Shown here: piece by piece, positions 36,252-48,589 of the stretch
Layout: each line of letters opens with the position of its first letter
How positions within the stretch are numbered: the first letter of the stretch is position 1
DNA from: Orbilia blumenaviensis
Taxonomy: Eukaryota; Ascomycota; Orbiliomycetes; Orbiliales; Orbiliaceae
Length of the DNA: 64,000 nucleotides
Direction: 5' to 3'
Assembly (NCBI GenBank): GCA_036872755.1
Contig: JAVHNS010000002.1
Coordinates: 1,736,001 to 1,800,000, forward strand
The notes under the pieces: model-generated
What the model was told of the DNA's origin: nothing
Database searches by the model: none
What the model saw: the letters and a program-made list of their open reading frames with translations, nothing else
Program-made: the position numbers and the translations under genes

Positions 36252-37310
36252 GATGATGATGGCGGAGTGGAAGCGCAGTCAGATATGGAGCCCCAGAGGG
36301 GGCCGGATCTGCTATAAAGGGGATACGGTTATCGAGTCCACGTTGGCGAAGAAGCTAGAGAAGACGGGAGAAAACGGCGAGCTATGTGCGGTTGTAAAAA
36401 AAAAAAAAAAAAAAAAAGGGCCCAAAAATTGGATTCAGATGGAGATGACGATGATATTGATCAGGCCGATATCAGGAAGCTCGAACAGACGGCAGAATGG
36501 AGGAATAATCGACGGGGCAATGGATGCTTTCGAGCAGGTAGTAGGGGATATCGCAAAGGCACGTTTTAGCAGGAAAGCCGAAAAAGAGGCGAGAACATGG
36601 AATACACCCAACGCGCGTGGAGCATGCACATGGAGATAAGGGGAAAGAGAAGAAAAACAGATCGAGCTTGCTTGGTCGGCCACCACAGCTCCTGATAATA
36701 TTATAATTGTATTCCCTGCGGATGTAAGCGGAGTGCTATATTAGAAGCAAATGGTATATAGTCGAATTGAGGTGGATGGAGAGATGACGATGGTGAGAAA
36801 GATGTCGACGACGGCGAACTGGCGATGCAATGTGCAAAACTCGAAGCGGAGCGGTGGAGTGGAGTGGAGTGGATGGTATAGCAGTCCCCAATTACAATTG
36901 CAGAGCAGAGCAGAGAGCAGAGGGCGAGAAAGAGAGAGAGCAAAGTACGAGACTAGGCAATATATTAATTTAATCAGGATGCAAGCTAATTAAAACAAAA
37001 AAGCTGCCTGTCATTCATCCCCCCAATAGAAGGACGCCCGTTCTCTTGCTGTCGTCTCCCTCCCATTATTGTCCGGAGTCTAATTAATACCTACTGGCCT
37101 AGTACCTCTTTCTATGGATGGCCCTGCGGTACATACATACATACTGCAGTCTGGCGTATGCAATGCACGGCCACCGCGCGGTCAACCTTCTTGTTCGGTC
37201 GCCTGAACCAAGCTGCGGGTGAAACAGTAGAGAATCCACTCACCACAGACATTTGCATTCTTTCCTGCTTGGAACGCTCGTCTGTCTGCCATGCCATGTG
37301 GCGAAAGAAC

Positions 37311-37335
37311 TTTTTTTTTTTTTTTTTTTTTTTTT
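37311..37335. repeat. Poly(T) run of 25
   Basis: Uninterrupted T run on the plus strand in the divergent GT15/DUF4604 intergenic region, roughly 640 bases before the DUF4604 start. Confidence 0.9.
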
Positions 37336-37609
37336 GGCTTTCTGCGCCCTGAAACCTGAAACTCTGGGACACAGTTCCACTGCTGCACCACTGCACCTCT
37401 AAAAAAAATCTCCCACCCCCTGGCCCGGGTTACACTCTGTTTGTCAGTCTATCCGTCTGTACTTGACATGTAAGGTGTGTGTGTCTGTGTCTGTCTATCC
37501 GTATTTGTATGTGGATGCATGTTGTATCGTCGGGTAGGGACCTTTGTTTGGAAGGCCGTGTGTCCCTGAAACCCCAGTCTTCGTCAAAACCCGTCTAGTA
37601 GTGGTTCCA

Positions 37610-37650
37610 GCGCTGGTTCTGGTGCTGGTGCTGATGCTGATGCTGGTACC
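37610..37650. repeat. Short GGTTCTGGTGCT-type minisatellite
   Basis: Tandem six-base units GGTTCT/GGTGCT/GATGCT, about six copies, in non-coding DNA upstream of the DUF4604 gene. Confidence 0.7.
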
Positions 37651-37974
37651 GGCCCTGAAAGGCAACTTCCGGAATCTGCAATCGAATTTGCGCGTCTTTT
37701 TCCTGCCCAAAGCTTGATTCCATCCTGATCAAACAACAACGTGCCTGTCCGTTCGAGGAAACAGGGTTGAATCAAACATCAAGTGCCCGAATTACAACCA
37801 GCAACTGCAAGACCGCAGGGTTCGGTGTCTACATACACGGCTGACACGAAATTCACCAGGAAGCTTAAAAAGTAAAACAGCAAGAACGACGGTTTATTAT
37901 CATTATATTTATACTATACTTTCGTTTTCCCCAACCACGACGTACGATTTAGATACTTATTCAAAGTACGCATT

Positions 37975-38574
37975 ATGGCTCACAAGAATTTGAGTTATGG
38001 TATGTTTTAACATATATTCTACAATTATGTCTTGAAATCGTATTACTATTATTATTATTGGGGGCGAAAAAAAAGGTTAACAGATTTTCTAGAATCGAAA
38101 GAGCCTGCATTTCTACAGCGACTCAGAGCTCAGACGGCCGGGGTATATCAGGAACGACCGCTGAACAGGCCAAAAAAACAGCGCAACCCTGAGGATGACG
38201 AGGAAGACGAACCCGTTTATGTTCTCGAAGATAACACCACCCTATCCGGGAAAGAGTTCGACGCTCTGAAAGAGGAAACCGCAGCAAAGGCCAAAGCCGA
38301 GGAAGAGGAGGGGATAATCGACACAGATAAATCGGAAAAAGCTAAAGAGGATCCCGAGGACAAATCTAAAGGCACAAAAAATGAAAAATCGAAGGACTCA
38401 GTACTTGAAATAGGCGTCAAGACGCAAAAACGGAAGATTGCTAAAGTGGTCGGTGCAGAAGCTTCCGATGATGAAGCAAAGAAGGATAACGGAAAAGCCA
38501 AAAAAGACGAACCGCCGAAGAAGAAGAAAGCTCGACCAAAGCAAAAGGTCAAGCTGTCATTTGGCGATGACTGA
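37975..38574 (+). CDS. DUF4604 protein (KIAA1143-like)
   Basis: Small conserved eukaryotic protein of unknown role. A 25-base first exon (37975-37999, MAHKNLSY) is joined to 38093-38574 through a GTATGT...TAG intron; 168 residues. The join reads KNLSYESKEPAFLQRLRAQT, matching the N-terminal hallmark of DUF4604 (an aromatic residue then a Glu-Pro-Ala-Phe-Leu block). The rest is highly charged (acidic runs, KPKKKKARPK-like basic runs) and predicted disordered. The C-terminus KLSFGDD is the second family hallmark. The basic Lys-rich tail suggests a nuclear protein, by inference. Confidence 0.88.
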
Positions 38575-41500
38575 GAATGAACGGGGTTTGGATGCCCTAT
38601 GATACCAATAATGCCAAATGTATGAGTCGAAAGCCCGGATTCGAATAACTTTAGGCCAATCCGGATTGCTAAATGGCAGCTTATCACCACGGCTACGGCC
38701 AACATTAACAACTCCCCAAACTCGGCTCGCCGGCTGTTTAAACTGTAGGATACCGGATGATTCAAATGTGAAGCTGCTAGGGGAAACATAAGTGGTTTCC
38801 ATTACAAGGCCCAAATTTCCATCAGCCCCCAAGCCAACCTTAATTTTTGAGGTGGCTTACTATGAATATTTCCATTAGATTTGATACACGGCTTCTGTCC
38901 CTCTGGTCAGCTCTAAAGGAGCCCCATGCTGTTTAAAGGCTTATATATTTTTTTTCTGCCTATGCGATTATGGTATTGAATTCTTTGTTTCATTTACGTT
39001 AAATCGTTATTGTCTCCACCTCAGTGCTCAAAGAGTAAAAACAGGCCAAGGGAGGCTAAATATCGCGATATGTTAGCCTTTGGGAGTAGGGTTTAATGTG
39101 CGATGCCGATTGTACTGTCATCTATATCTAGCCAGACAGGATCTTGGAACTGGAAAGGCGATTCGTCCGAGCTCGAGCTCCCGTACCGGAATAACCCTGG
39201 AATCCAGTGTAATAATAATATCGATAGGGCGCTCCTCTGCTCGCTTAACTTGCTGGCTTACTGCAGCAGCACTGCATTTCGGTGTCGAAGTTTCTTTGGC
39301 CAACGTCGAAACGATAAAACAGCTTGGATTGTATAACAATTCTATTGTTCGTCTGGACGGCTAGAAGATGGGACGGTTAACTAGGCAGATATAGATATAG
39401 ACTAATTGTGTAATGTCGCCCTCACGAAAATGCAGCGTTACGATTCATAAGAAACTTGCAACATTTGTTTATCTAGCATCAACATCCGATCAAAGTGGGC
39501 GGAAGCTCAATGACCAACGAGAATCTATAGATATATATAGATCCGCAGCATGCTAGCGAGACGTCTTCCAGCTGGTTCGAAGGCCCGCCTCTAGCTACAG
39601 TGGCTTCTTTCTGGTTATTTTAACCGTATTGATGCAGCTTACGAGTCCACTAGATGGGTCCTGGTTGGGTCCTGGTTTGAACGCTCGGAATATCCATAGC
39701 TATTGCGGGATACCACCAGCCAAAACCCCTTACAGCATAATATATGCACATATCTACACATTCTTATCAACCCAAGTCCGTCTTTCCAATTCCTCAGGCC
39801 CAAGAAGAAACTCTCGAATACAAACCGCGAACTCTTTCGCTACCTGCATGCGTACGTAACGGCAAAACGGTACGATTCATACCACACGCTGGATTGAACG
39901 GTTGAAGATGCTTACCCGCTAAGGCGGGTATGTGCTTACTTTTGGTAACAACCCTCGCTTGCTTCATGGTTACACGTTGGAAACTCTGGTTTGTTATTCA
40001 TCGATTGGTTAATTAACGTTGTTTACACTGGGTAATTATACAGTTGAGTATTATATTAAATGCGCATGCACTGTGACAGGGCTGATTTAGCAAAATTACC
40101 GGTGTTTAGCATGCATTGATCGGCCCCGCCTTCAGTGCGTAGTAAACTACCCGAGACTATCGTACCGGGGTATCTTGTAGTGACCCCCACAAGGCTTTGA
40201 GAATTTGTGGTGATGTTATTGGACGACCTTACCTACAACTTGGGCCACGCTGAATCCTCTCGATCTTTTCTTTTCTTTTCTTTTCTTTTCTTTTCAAGAT
40301 GCTGGCCCTCAATGAAATCAAACCTCGTATTTGGGGACGGTGGAAGTGCAATGTCAACTACCTGGTGCCCAGAATAGAGACTCTTTCGGAGAGCCAAATA
40401 TTTTGTAGCTTCAAGTTAGATGGATATATTGACTGCAGCGTTTTGCATCTCCACCACGGAGGTACTTCGATAGTCACTAATATAACCGTGTCCGTGCTTC
40501 ATTTTTGGAGAGTCCGTAGCCGGTCTAAAACCTATAAATTATGAGGCACTGCCTGGTCTCGTCGGAACTAGATGACACAGAAAAATCTCTTTGAGGCTAG
40601 TCTACGAAATTAATTTGTTCCCATTTGGCGCTCCAGACCAGTGGGATATCGACCATCCTCCAGCATTTAATCGCAGCTATAGTCTGTCTAATAAAAGAAC
40701 CTTCATAAAACCTGTTGCTATACCATTACCAAACTGAAATCGCCCATCTCCATCCCCATCTTCTTTGCCAGTGCTATAATACTTCCTCACGCAGCGCTAA
40801 ATTGCAAAAGCCGGCGTAGACCTCGCCGTACGACAGTTCTCGCTTTGAAACATCATTCGGCTCTTAGGTTTATGTTGCGATGTCACTAGCTCGCTTCTAG
40901 TCAGAAGTGAGTACTCGTGCCGTAAGTTAAATACCTTGTCACCATTAGTACTATGGTATTGACTCATACATCAACCTAATACTTCTCTTTCTTCAAGAAA
41001 ACCCGGTTCCTGCCGATAAAGCTTCACCGCGGCCGCTATATGCGGCTCTAAGAAGCCAAAACGTTGCGCGGCTTATGTCGTAAGTAATCGTATAGCGTTG
41101 TCCATAACTTGAGTATTTCGTGTGTAAATGCTGAATGGATCGTTGTTTTCATAGCCTGATTATGGTACCCTCTGCCAGGACCCCGTAGATATCTAAGCTA
41201 CTACTATCGGATTGGAGACGGCTATAAAACATGTTTTGAGATAAGATGTTAGTCTTTCGAGTTTTTTCTTTTATGGGGCTAATTTAAAGTGTACATAAGA
41301 GACATTCAATAGTCTCCAGAAACCCTATGCATACGACCCGGCTTCGTTAAACTCATCATAAAACAGGCTGTTCTTGTTTATATAAATACCCACCAAGTCC
41401 GTTTCTTTTCTAGATATGAACCTCAGGTTTAAGGCACTCTATAGTCTGAGTTGAGACCTCAAAATACAACAAAGTGTCCTAGATCGGTAACTGCAAAAGC

Positions 41501-42775
41501 ACCACAAGAACAACACAAAACCTGGTTTCCAGGTTCTCCGTATGCAACTATGCCGGGAACACCGACACGTCGTGTGATTACTAACCACTTTTTATCCACA
41601 TATTACCAGTATTTCGTCGAGGGCGGCGCTTGTGTAGTGAGCGCGAAGTAGATAATTTTTATGACTTAGGGTTTACGGCCTACGACTAGATAGTTCTGAC
41701 TGACCGGGTCCACTGATAGACGCCAGATGAGTTTCGAGCGTCTCGTTATTCCTTGATGTTTCGGCTGGTTGTAGCCATGAACCTTGCTCTAACAATTAAG
41801 ATGATTGTATTTGCTTTGTAATTTGATTTGAGGATCCGTTTTGGTGCGCTATGTAACTTTTTGTGTGACCGGCCGGGTTCTTGTTTAGGGTACCTGGTAC
41901 TCTCGGAACATACGTGGCTGTGCAGGAGCCAGCCTTATATGTTCTTAGTTGAGTCTACGACTAAGCACTTCAATGTATCTATTTACAACAGCCGCAGTAC
42001 TCTGTGTATTAGCAAAGGCGTTCACTGACTGTGTGATGTAGAGTGCGCATCATATATCGTCTCTTGGGATATTGGTAGTGCTACTCGTGTTGATTCTATG
42101 TGACTTATATATAGACTATGAAATTTTGGGAAATTGATGTTGGACTAATGTATAAAAATGCCTCTGTCAATCAATTAAGATCGTTGACATCATGCTGCAG
42201 CCATGAACATAGCCCGTCCAACTGGCTGCTACCACCTATCCAATGCTAGATAGAGGTGTAGATCACGAATGCGGGTTGAGGGAACTTGTTTTTTTTTTTT
42301 TTTTTTAACCAAAATTTCTGCGGACCAGCAGAATCATAGCTCGGTTTCAAATCCAGATCCTTGACTTTCCGGAGACGGGCTCTGGACTTGCGAGTACTTG
42401 ATAAAGGTGTCCTTGGGGCCTTTGGTTCTTCACAAGAACCAAGTCTTCCCATTCTTTTGTATTTTTTGCTTGTCGATTTTACCATGATATAATAATCTTT
42501 ACTATTTTGAAAAGGTTTCGTTGATTTTATTTTTGTTTTGACGGTGCAATCGTGGTTGTACTTACATGAATGCCGTGAACATTACGAACATTGCATTGCT
42601 GGTCCGGGCTTGGGTTCGCCCAGCCAGTCCTCACCGCTGAGCTGCATCGTGGGCTTGGTGCGTTGTGAGGACAGGACCCCTGCAAAAAAACACGACCAGA
42701 ACCATCACCTCCAAACCATCCCCCATCTTCCGCCTCAATATCCACGACCTCACCATCCACATCAATTGAATCGCT
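38575..42775. other. Large gene-poor region before PRP19
   Basis: About 4.2 kb, the longest stretch in the window without a supported gene. It contains the TTTTC pentanucleotide repeat at 40264-40295 and an 18-T run at 42289-42306. Open frames are all under 125 codons and lack recognisable motifs, including the Lys-rich 42246-42485 on the minus strand. The last few hundred bases should hold the PRP19 promoter. I see no transposon remnant, terminal repeat or tRNA. Confidence 0.5.
40264..40295. repeat. (TTTTC)6 microsatellite
   Basis: Six uninterrupted TTTTC units in the gene-poor region. A plus-strand open frame of 81 codons starts four bases after it but has no recognisable features. Confidence 0.9.
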
Positions 42776-44593
42776 ATGCTGTGCGCAAGTACGCCAACCC
42801 TCTTCCCTACCACCTAATACAGTACCAAAAACTGACATATACCCCGTCTAGTCTCCGGCGAGACGCCGCAAACACCTGCCATTTCCTCGAAGAGTGGTGA
42901 GTCCTTCCAATGATTCCAGGATCACAGCCTTTCCATCCACAGCTCTGGAGATTTTAACGTATAATTTTCTCACAGGCCACGTCTTCGAGAAACGATTAAT
43001 CGAGCAGTATATCCAAGAAAATGGCAAAGACCCAGTAACAGGCGAAGAGCTCAAACTCGAGGACCTCATCGATCTAAAGAGTACGTCCTTACATACCCGT
43101 CCCGTCACGAGACACAAACACACATACACACTCGAGAGAGAAAGGAACTACGTAGAAAGCTAACTAAAATCGTTCTTACGCTTGTAGCAAGCCGAATTGT
43201 TCGACCCAGACCTCCAACGATCACTTCGATACCATCTCTGCTTTCAGTTTTCCAGAATGAATGGGATGCATTAGCTTTAGAAACGTATACCCTCCGACAG
43301 CAACTTGCCCAGACGCGTCAGGAGCTAAGTACGGCGCTATATCAGCACGATGCAGCTGTAAGGGTTATCGGACGGTTGATTAAAGAACGCGACGAGGCGA
43401 GAGATGCCCTGTCTAAGGTGACTGCCAGCGGGGTTGCAGCTGCGCCTGGCGGGGATGAGATGCAGGTCGACAGCAACGATGTTCCTGAGGATGTTGTGGA
43501 GAAGATTAATGCTACACATGCTGAGTAAGTGGTAACAGTTTGAGAATTATGGGTTTTCTGAGACTGATTTTTTCTGTTCAGGCTTTCTGCTGGTCGCCGT
43601 AAACGACCCGTGCCAGCCGACTGGGCCGTTCCTGATACAATCGGGTCTTTCACCACCGTTTCGTCATCGGAGCCTTTGTATCCTGGTGGAGCATCGGTAT
43701 CTTTGAATAGTTCGCAGGATCTTGCTTTGGTTGGAGGTGTTGATGGTGTTTCTGGAGTCTATTCCATCTCGGAAAACAATCTATCGCGAGTTCTGCCATC
43801 GCAGGATGGCGCGATCACCGATGCGGCCTGGTGGGGTGCTCGACCAATTACTGCCTCTGCGTCTGGTGTTGTCAGGTTATGGGAGGAGAGCGGCAACGAG
43901 AGTATATCGTTTGAGCGACACGCAGGCAAGGTCAGCGGCATCTGTGCACATCCGAGTGGGCATTTGCTGGGGTCGGTCGGTGTGGACAAGAGCTACGTGC
44001 TCTACGATCTTGCGGCTAGTAAGGCGGTTTCGCAAGTTTACACCGATGCGGGTAAGTTATCCTGAAATAATAAAAACTGGTTATAATTGATGACGATGAT
44101 TCTAACATGAAATGAAATTAAAGCTCTTACAAGTGCACACTTCCATCCCGATGGCCACCTGCTAGGAGCAGGTACTCAGAGCGCAACGGTTGAGGTTTTC
44201 GACACAAGAGAGAACAAGATCCTGGCTAAGTTCGAGCCTCTGGGAGGACCGGTCAAGTCGCTTAAGTTCTCCGAGAATGGTTTCTGGCTGGCAGTCGCGT
44301 GCAAGGGAGACAATAGTGTTTCTCTATGGGATCTGAGAAAGGGCCAGATGACAAAGGCGATCGAGATTGGGTCTGTGGTTGAATCAATTGCATGGGATTA
44401 CACTGGGCAATATCTGGCGACTGGTGGACCTCAAGGAGTTACAGTACAGCATTACTCGAAGGCATCCAAGGGCTGGTCTGTGCCGCTACAGAGCGCCATC
44501 CCGGCGGTTGCTGTGGCGTGGGGTGCAAGAGCGGAATCGCTTATCACCCTTTCGAACGAGGGAGTTGTCACGGTGCTTGGGAATAGCAATTAA
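42776..44593 (+). CDS. prp19: Pre-mRNA-processing factor 19 (Prp19), U-box E3 ligase
   Basis: Scaffold and ubiquitin ligase of the NineTeen complex, which stabilises U5/U6 on the activated spliceosome. Six exons: 42776-42788 (13 bases), 42852-42896, 42976-43080, 43188-43524, 43582-44051, 44124-44593 (479 residues). The U-box spans residues 1-70: [20 protein letters not shown], then [21 protein letters not shown] coiled coil follows ([20 protein letters not shown]). From ~residue 215 come WD40 repeats ([73 protein letters not shown]). The first three exons are short but each junction restores the U-box frame. Introns use GTACGC, GTGAGT, GTACGT and GTAAGT donors. The length fits the family. Confidence 0.96.
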
Positions 44594-45948
44594 GAGGGCT
44601 GTATAAGGTAGATACCTGGTCGATGGTGTCGCCGGTGATTGCTGTTCTATATTTTATTTTTATTTTTTATATTTTTGTTTTACTAGATACTTACGAGGGT
44701 ACTACCTACTACCTACTTACTGCTTCCATCATGCATCACCGTCACTGTTGCTGACATACTACTGCTATTGCTGCTGCCCCAATGCGATGTACATGTACTA
44801 TATAATACTTCCTTCTTCTTTTTTTCATCTCCTTTCCCTTCCCTTCCGTTCCCTTTTGAACTTTCCCGTGTTTGTCATCCCGAGGCTACTTGAGGAAGTA
44901 CTAAAAGTAGCCATGGGTTATGGGTTTATATATGGGGCTAGCTAAGGAGATACTCGGACTTTGCGCGCTGTGTCTTCAGCTCTTGGCAGTGGAATTGGCC
45001 ACACCAGTCTCGGCCGATTACTAAGACGAGCAGCCGCCCAAAACATCGAAATCCATCGGGTTTATCTGCGTACAAGCCATCCACCCTGGTTTCTCCATCT
45101 CCCACGACAAACGACACACCGTTCCATCTCCTGCCATCCATCCCCTCCCTCCTCGCACCCGGTCTCGTCAGCCTCAGACTCACCTGTTTGCAATTGCCAC
45201 CGTCTCCAGTCCAGTCGTTGTCGTCCTCGTCATTGTCACCTATATATCTCGAGCTCACACCCTGCAGCCTGTTATATGTGGTGAAGTACCTAAGTAGGGA
45301 ATATCTCTTCCATGCTTAGTAACTGTAGTGCAACAACAGCAGCAGCGTGAAATCCTCAGGTCAAACTACGCATCGTCCAATCGAAAGAGGCCCCCCCTCT
45401 CACCGGCGCTGAACCTCCTCGAGCCCTCGGCGATACCACGGTTACCCTTCCAGACCCTTCGACATTGCTCTCCGAACATATAAGCGCCTGCCATGCGATA
45501 CACCCAATGAGAAATTAGACCACTTTAGGGCTTTTTTCTTCTTTCTCTGCTTCTCTGGTTGTCTGTTTGACCTCGAAGTGTATTTGTATCTGGTCTGTGA
45601 GGTTATCTTGGGCCCTTGGGAAACGGGAACCTAAAGTTGATCTGTCAGGAGGTACAGTAGAAAACCAACAGCTTGGTAATCTTCCCTTCCAACGGTGGCT
45701 GCAGTCACTTGTCGACCCACCCGCTGGGGGGGGGGGAGGCTGGCCTTCCCTAAATACCACTAATGATCTGTCTGGGTTAGGTAGCTTTAGTATTTAAAGC
45801 ATATTAAGGCCTCTTCAACTTCTACTGCTCTCTCCGCTTTTCCTCCTTTCACCCTTCCCTCCCCGCTACGTCCACCGTTCTTGCCACCTGAAACCGAACA
45901 AACTCCAACAAATCAGAAACCTCGAAATTTCCTCCCAAAACGGCAAGA
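44594..45948. promoter_or_regulatory. PRP19 3' flank and promoter of the RING gene
   Basis: AT-rich PRP19 3' flank, then a CT-rich, GC-richer part from about 45000. Overlapping open frames on both strands at 44938-45284 are Ser/His/Arg-rich without domain features. The last ~170 bases (45790-45948) are pyrimidine-rich, like a fungal leader. Confidence 0.5.
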
Positions 45949-47159
45949 ATGAATAGATCACGACGTGCGCAAGTAGGCAACCGCCACGAAGCGGTCCCTC
46001 CGCACGAAATTATCGATTTGACAGGATCTCCCTCACCTCCTTCTCGGTCAGCCACGCTACCCGGCCGTTTTAGTAGTCGGCATACTCCATACAATCCTAG
46101 GGAGCGTCGTGGTAGAGATGGTGACCGAGAAAGAGAGCGAGAAAGGGAACAGGAAAGGGAAAGGGATAGGGCCCGCCGTACTCCTGCTGTCCGGCCTCCC
46201 GATGCTGAAATTATCGATGTCGATGCTATTCCAGACCCGATACCATTCCGTCGCAACGACAATGCCCGTGAAGAGCGGCGACATGAACCGATGCTGTTCC
46301 CACCGGTCTCACCTCGTGATATCGAACTGACTTTCGCTCATGCGAGAGTACGACAGTCTTCAAGAGATCCATTTCAACCGCCACACCAGGAGCAACAGAA
46401 CCATCATCATAACCAACAGAACCATCATCACCATGACCCTCCCAGAGCAGGTGCGCCACCAGACGAACCCCCGCTGGACGATTTACTTTTCCCTTTCGGA
46501 CGACTCAGGCCTAACATTGGAGGTGTAGCTAGTGCAGGTTTTCAGGTTTTGGAAATGTTTCGAGATATCGGCATGCCCTTCCATCGATTCGGTATCTTCG
46601 GCTCTCCGAATCGTGCCCACACTTTAGCCCCTCTGGCACCTCTTGCCCCTCATAGGGATCCACCCGATATGCCGGAATACCCCTTTAGAAATCCCCTCTT
46701 CCAGGCTCCTGGGCAGGACCTGGACTGGTTTCAAATACCCCACTTTGCGCAAAACGAAGAGGAAGTAGAGATCACCAGACAGGTCCACAGCAAAGACCCG
46801 CCGATAAAAGAAGCTAGGAAAGGATTCACAAGATCCCCGAAGTCCGAAGATGCCATCGGGTGTTCCATGTGTGACCAAGAGTTGGGAGATTCTGATGACG
46901 ATATCCAGAAACAGATCTGGCTGATGAAGTGTGGCCATGTAAGTCTTGAGTCTCTGCCGACGCCTTGGGGATATATCATGCTAATATAATTTTTTTTTTT
47001 TTTTTGGTTAAATAGTGCTACTGCGGCGGGTGTGCAAATGCCATGCTAAGTCAACCTAGGGCTCAAAGGGGCAAGAGGCGCCAGTATACTTCCTGTGCAA
47101 TCGATGGATGCAGGCAGCCCACTACAGGGAAGAAGTTCATCTGGGAACTCTACCCATGA
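45949..47159 (+). CDS. RING protein with SUMO-interacting motifs, STUbL-like
   Basis: Probably a SUMO-targeted ubiquitin ligase of the Slx8/RNF4 type, inferred from architecture. Exons 45949-46938 and 47016-47159 (intron GTAAGT...TAG) give 377 residues. Two SUMO-interacting motifs are visible: EIIDLTGSP (residues 20-28) and EIIDVDAIPD (~86). A Glu/Arg repeat (REREREREQERERDRARR) and a His/Gln tract (QNHHHNQQNHHHHD) lie in a disordered Pro/Arg-rich region. The C-terminal RING has Cys305, Cys308, Cys328-Gly-His330, Cys333, Cys336 and a last pair Cys357/Cys362 (SCAIDGC). Ligand spacing before the CGH block is wide (DQELGDSDDDIQKQ). The intron falls exactly after the RING His. Direct orthology to yeast Slx8 is not proven. 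Confidence 0.85.
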
Positions 47160-48589
47160 TCGGATCCTACACACTCAACAGTTTCTCTGGCTTGCTCCCT
47201 TAGCGAACTCCTTTCACTTGTCCACCCTTCCCTCGCATCTAAGACATCTATTTATTTATCTATTTTTTCTGTCTACTTTCACGGAGGTGGGCCCGGCTAC
47301 TTCTGTTCAACGGGCCATACATATTCCCATGACATGAAGTACCCCATTCACTCCCCATTCTCACCTTTATATACCTCCTTCCCGGCATCACGAATCGGCG
47401 TTTCTTTCTTTTCTTGGGGAGGTCTTCTTAGTTCATTCCTACAAACGAGGGGTCTCATTGTCCGGTGGCGTTTTTGATATTTCGCTTCTTCTTCTTCTTC
47501 TTCACCTTCCTCCTCCTCCCTCCTCCTCCTCCTCTTTCCCCTCCCTCTCTCTGTTCTATTAATTGTGTTTACCCTGATGCAGTCCCGTTTCATTTTCCTG
47601 TTTTTTATGTTCAATTTATACCCATAACTCCTGCTGCTGTTTCTATATTTCCTTTTTTTTCTTTCTTATCATTAGGTTGTTAGCCTGTTCGAAATCGAGT
47701 TTTTACTTCTTCTTTTCCTTTTCCTTTTCCTTTTTTTTACCGCGAGGCTGTTATTATTATACACCTCTGGGCCGGGGAGGGCAGATTTGTGAATTAGTGG
47801 GGAGCAAAAGAAGGGAAAGTGTGGGGAGAGCCATAAGAAGGTAATTTATAAAAAAAAATGAAGCAATGAAAGATAATTGAATTACCAAAGATCTAGATGG
47901 TACCTCTTTAGCTATGTTTTTTCCTTTCCAGGTATAGCTACAACTACGTGGTGCGCGTGTGCTACCCTGGAGAGAGAGAGATCGTGTGCCTGCAAATCGA
48001 AATCCCAGGTCGCAAAAGCCTCGGGACATGTGGATGCCTGCCGATTCGAGTAAACCAAGAACCAGGCCTACCGGCAGGGTCGATTTTCGGTTGAAGTGCT
48101 TGCCCCCAACGAAACTAACCAGGCGACCTTGCTAATGGGAAAAAAAAAACTCCCTTCACCCCATGAGCTTTTATATAAAGCTCCGGATCTCTTTTACTTA
48201 TAACATTCTATTCTTTGTAATATCTTAACCGGACGAGGAGCTTTGGTATTGATTTTTCGACGCTGGAAAGTGAAGGAGGTTTTATTCGATATTTAATTCA
48301 ATTGGAACGACCAGGCCAGGCCAGAAGAGAAAACGTCACCCATTATTGCCCATTCCAGCTGCAAACTCAACGGTTTACAACAATCCCTCCAACACCCTCT
48401 CTTCCTCTTTCTCTCTCAACCTACCCAGGCTCGATCACGACATCCCTAAACATTAACGTTATAACGACTCCAAATCACTAAAGAAGAAAAAAAAAGGGAC
48501 CTTCCATCAATACTACTATACCTAGTAGTAGATCCTTTTCTTTAATTTCTAATTCTTTCAATTTCACTTCTCTTTATAACAAAAAAGCC
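47160..48589. promoter_or_regulatory. RING-gene 3' flank and PHS1 promoter/leader
   Basis: Pyrimidine-rich tracts (47481-47550, 47695-47740). A GAGAGAGAGA stretch at 47969-47982. From about 48166 to the PHS1 ATG at 48590 the plus strand contains no ATG, consistent with a leader of up to ~420 bases. No other gene is supported. Confidence 0.55.

Larger units (their letters stand above)
36252..37974. promoter_or_regulatory. Divergent region between GT15 and DUF4604 genes
   Basis: Promoters of both genes should lie here. It contains an A run at 36396-36417, a T run at 37311-37335 (25 T), a GGAGTGGAGTGGAGTGGA tract near 36854-36873 and a GGTGCT/GATGCT minisatellite at 37610-37650. Open frames here are interrupted by these tracts and look fortuitous. 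Confidence 0.5.

Noticed and set aside
36190..36639. 149-codon plus-strand frame across the GT15 start
   Set aside because: It overlaps GT15 exon 1 in antisense and is carried through a 22-A run giving a Lys string; it is not credible as a gene.
40299..40544. 81-codon plus-strand frame starting just after the TTTTC repeat
   Set aside because: No recognisable features, no intron signals and no plausible upstream or downstream exons.
42246..42485. Lys/Arg-rich 79-codon minus-strand frame divergent from PRP19
   Set aside because: Part of it is encoded by an 18-T run (a Lys string), the remainder has no motif, and there is no sign of conservation I can judge. It could be a small real protein but I cannot support it.
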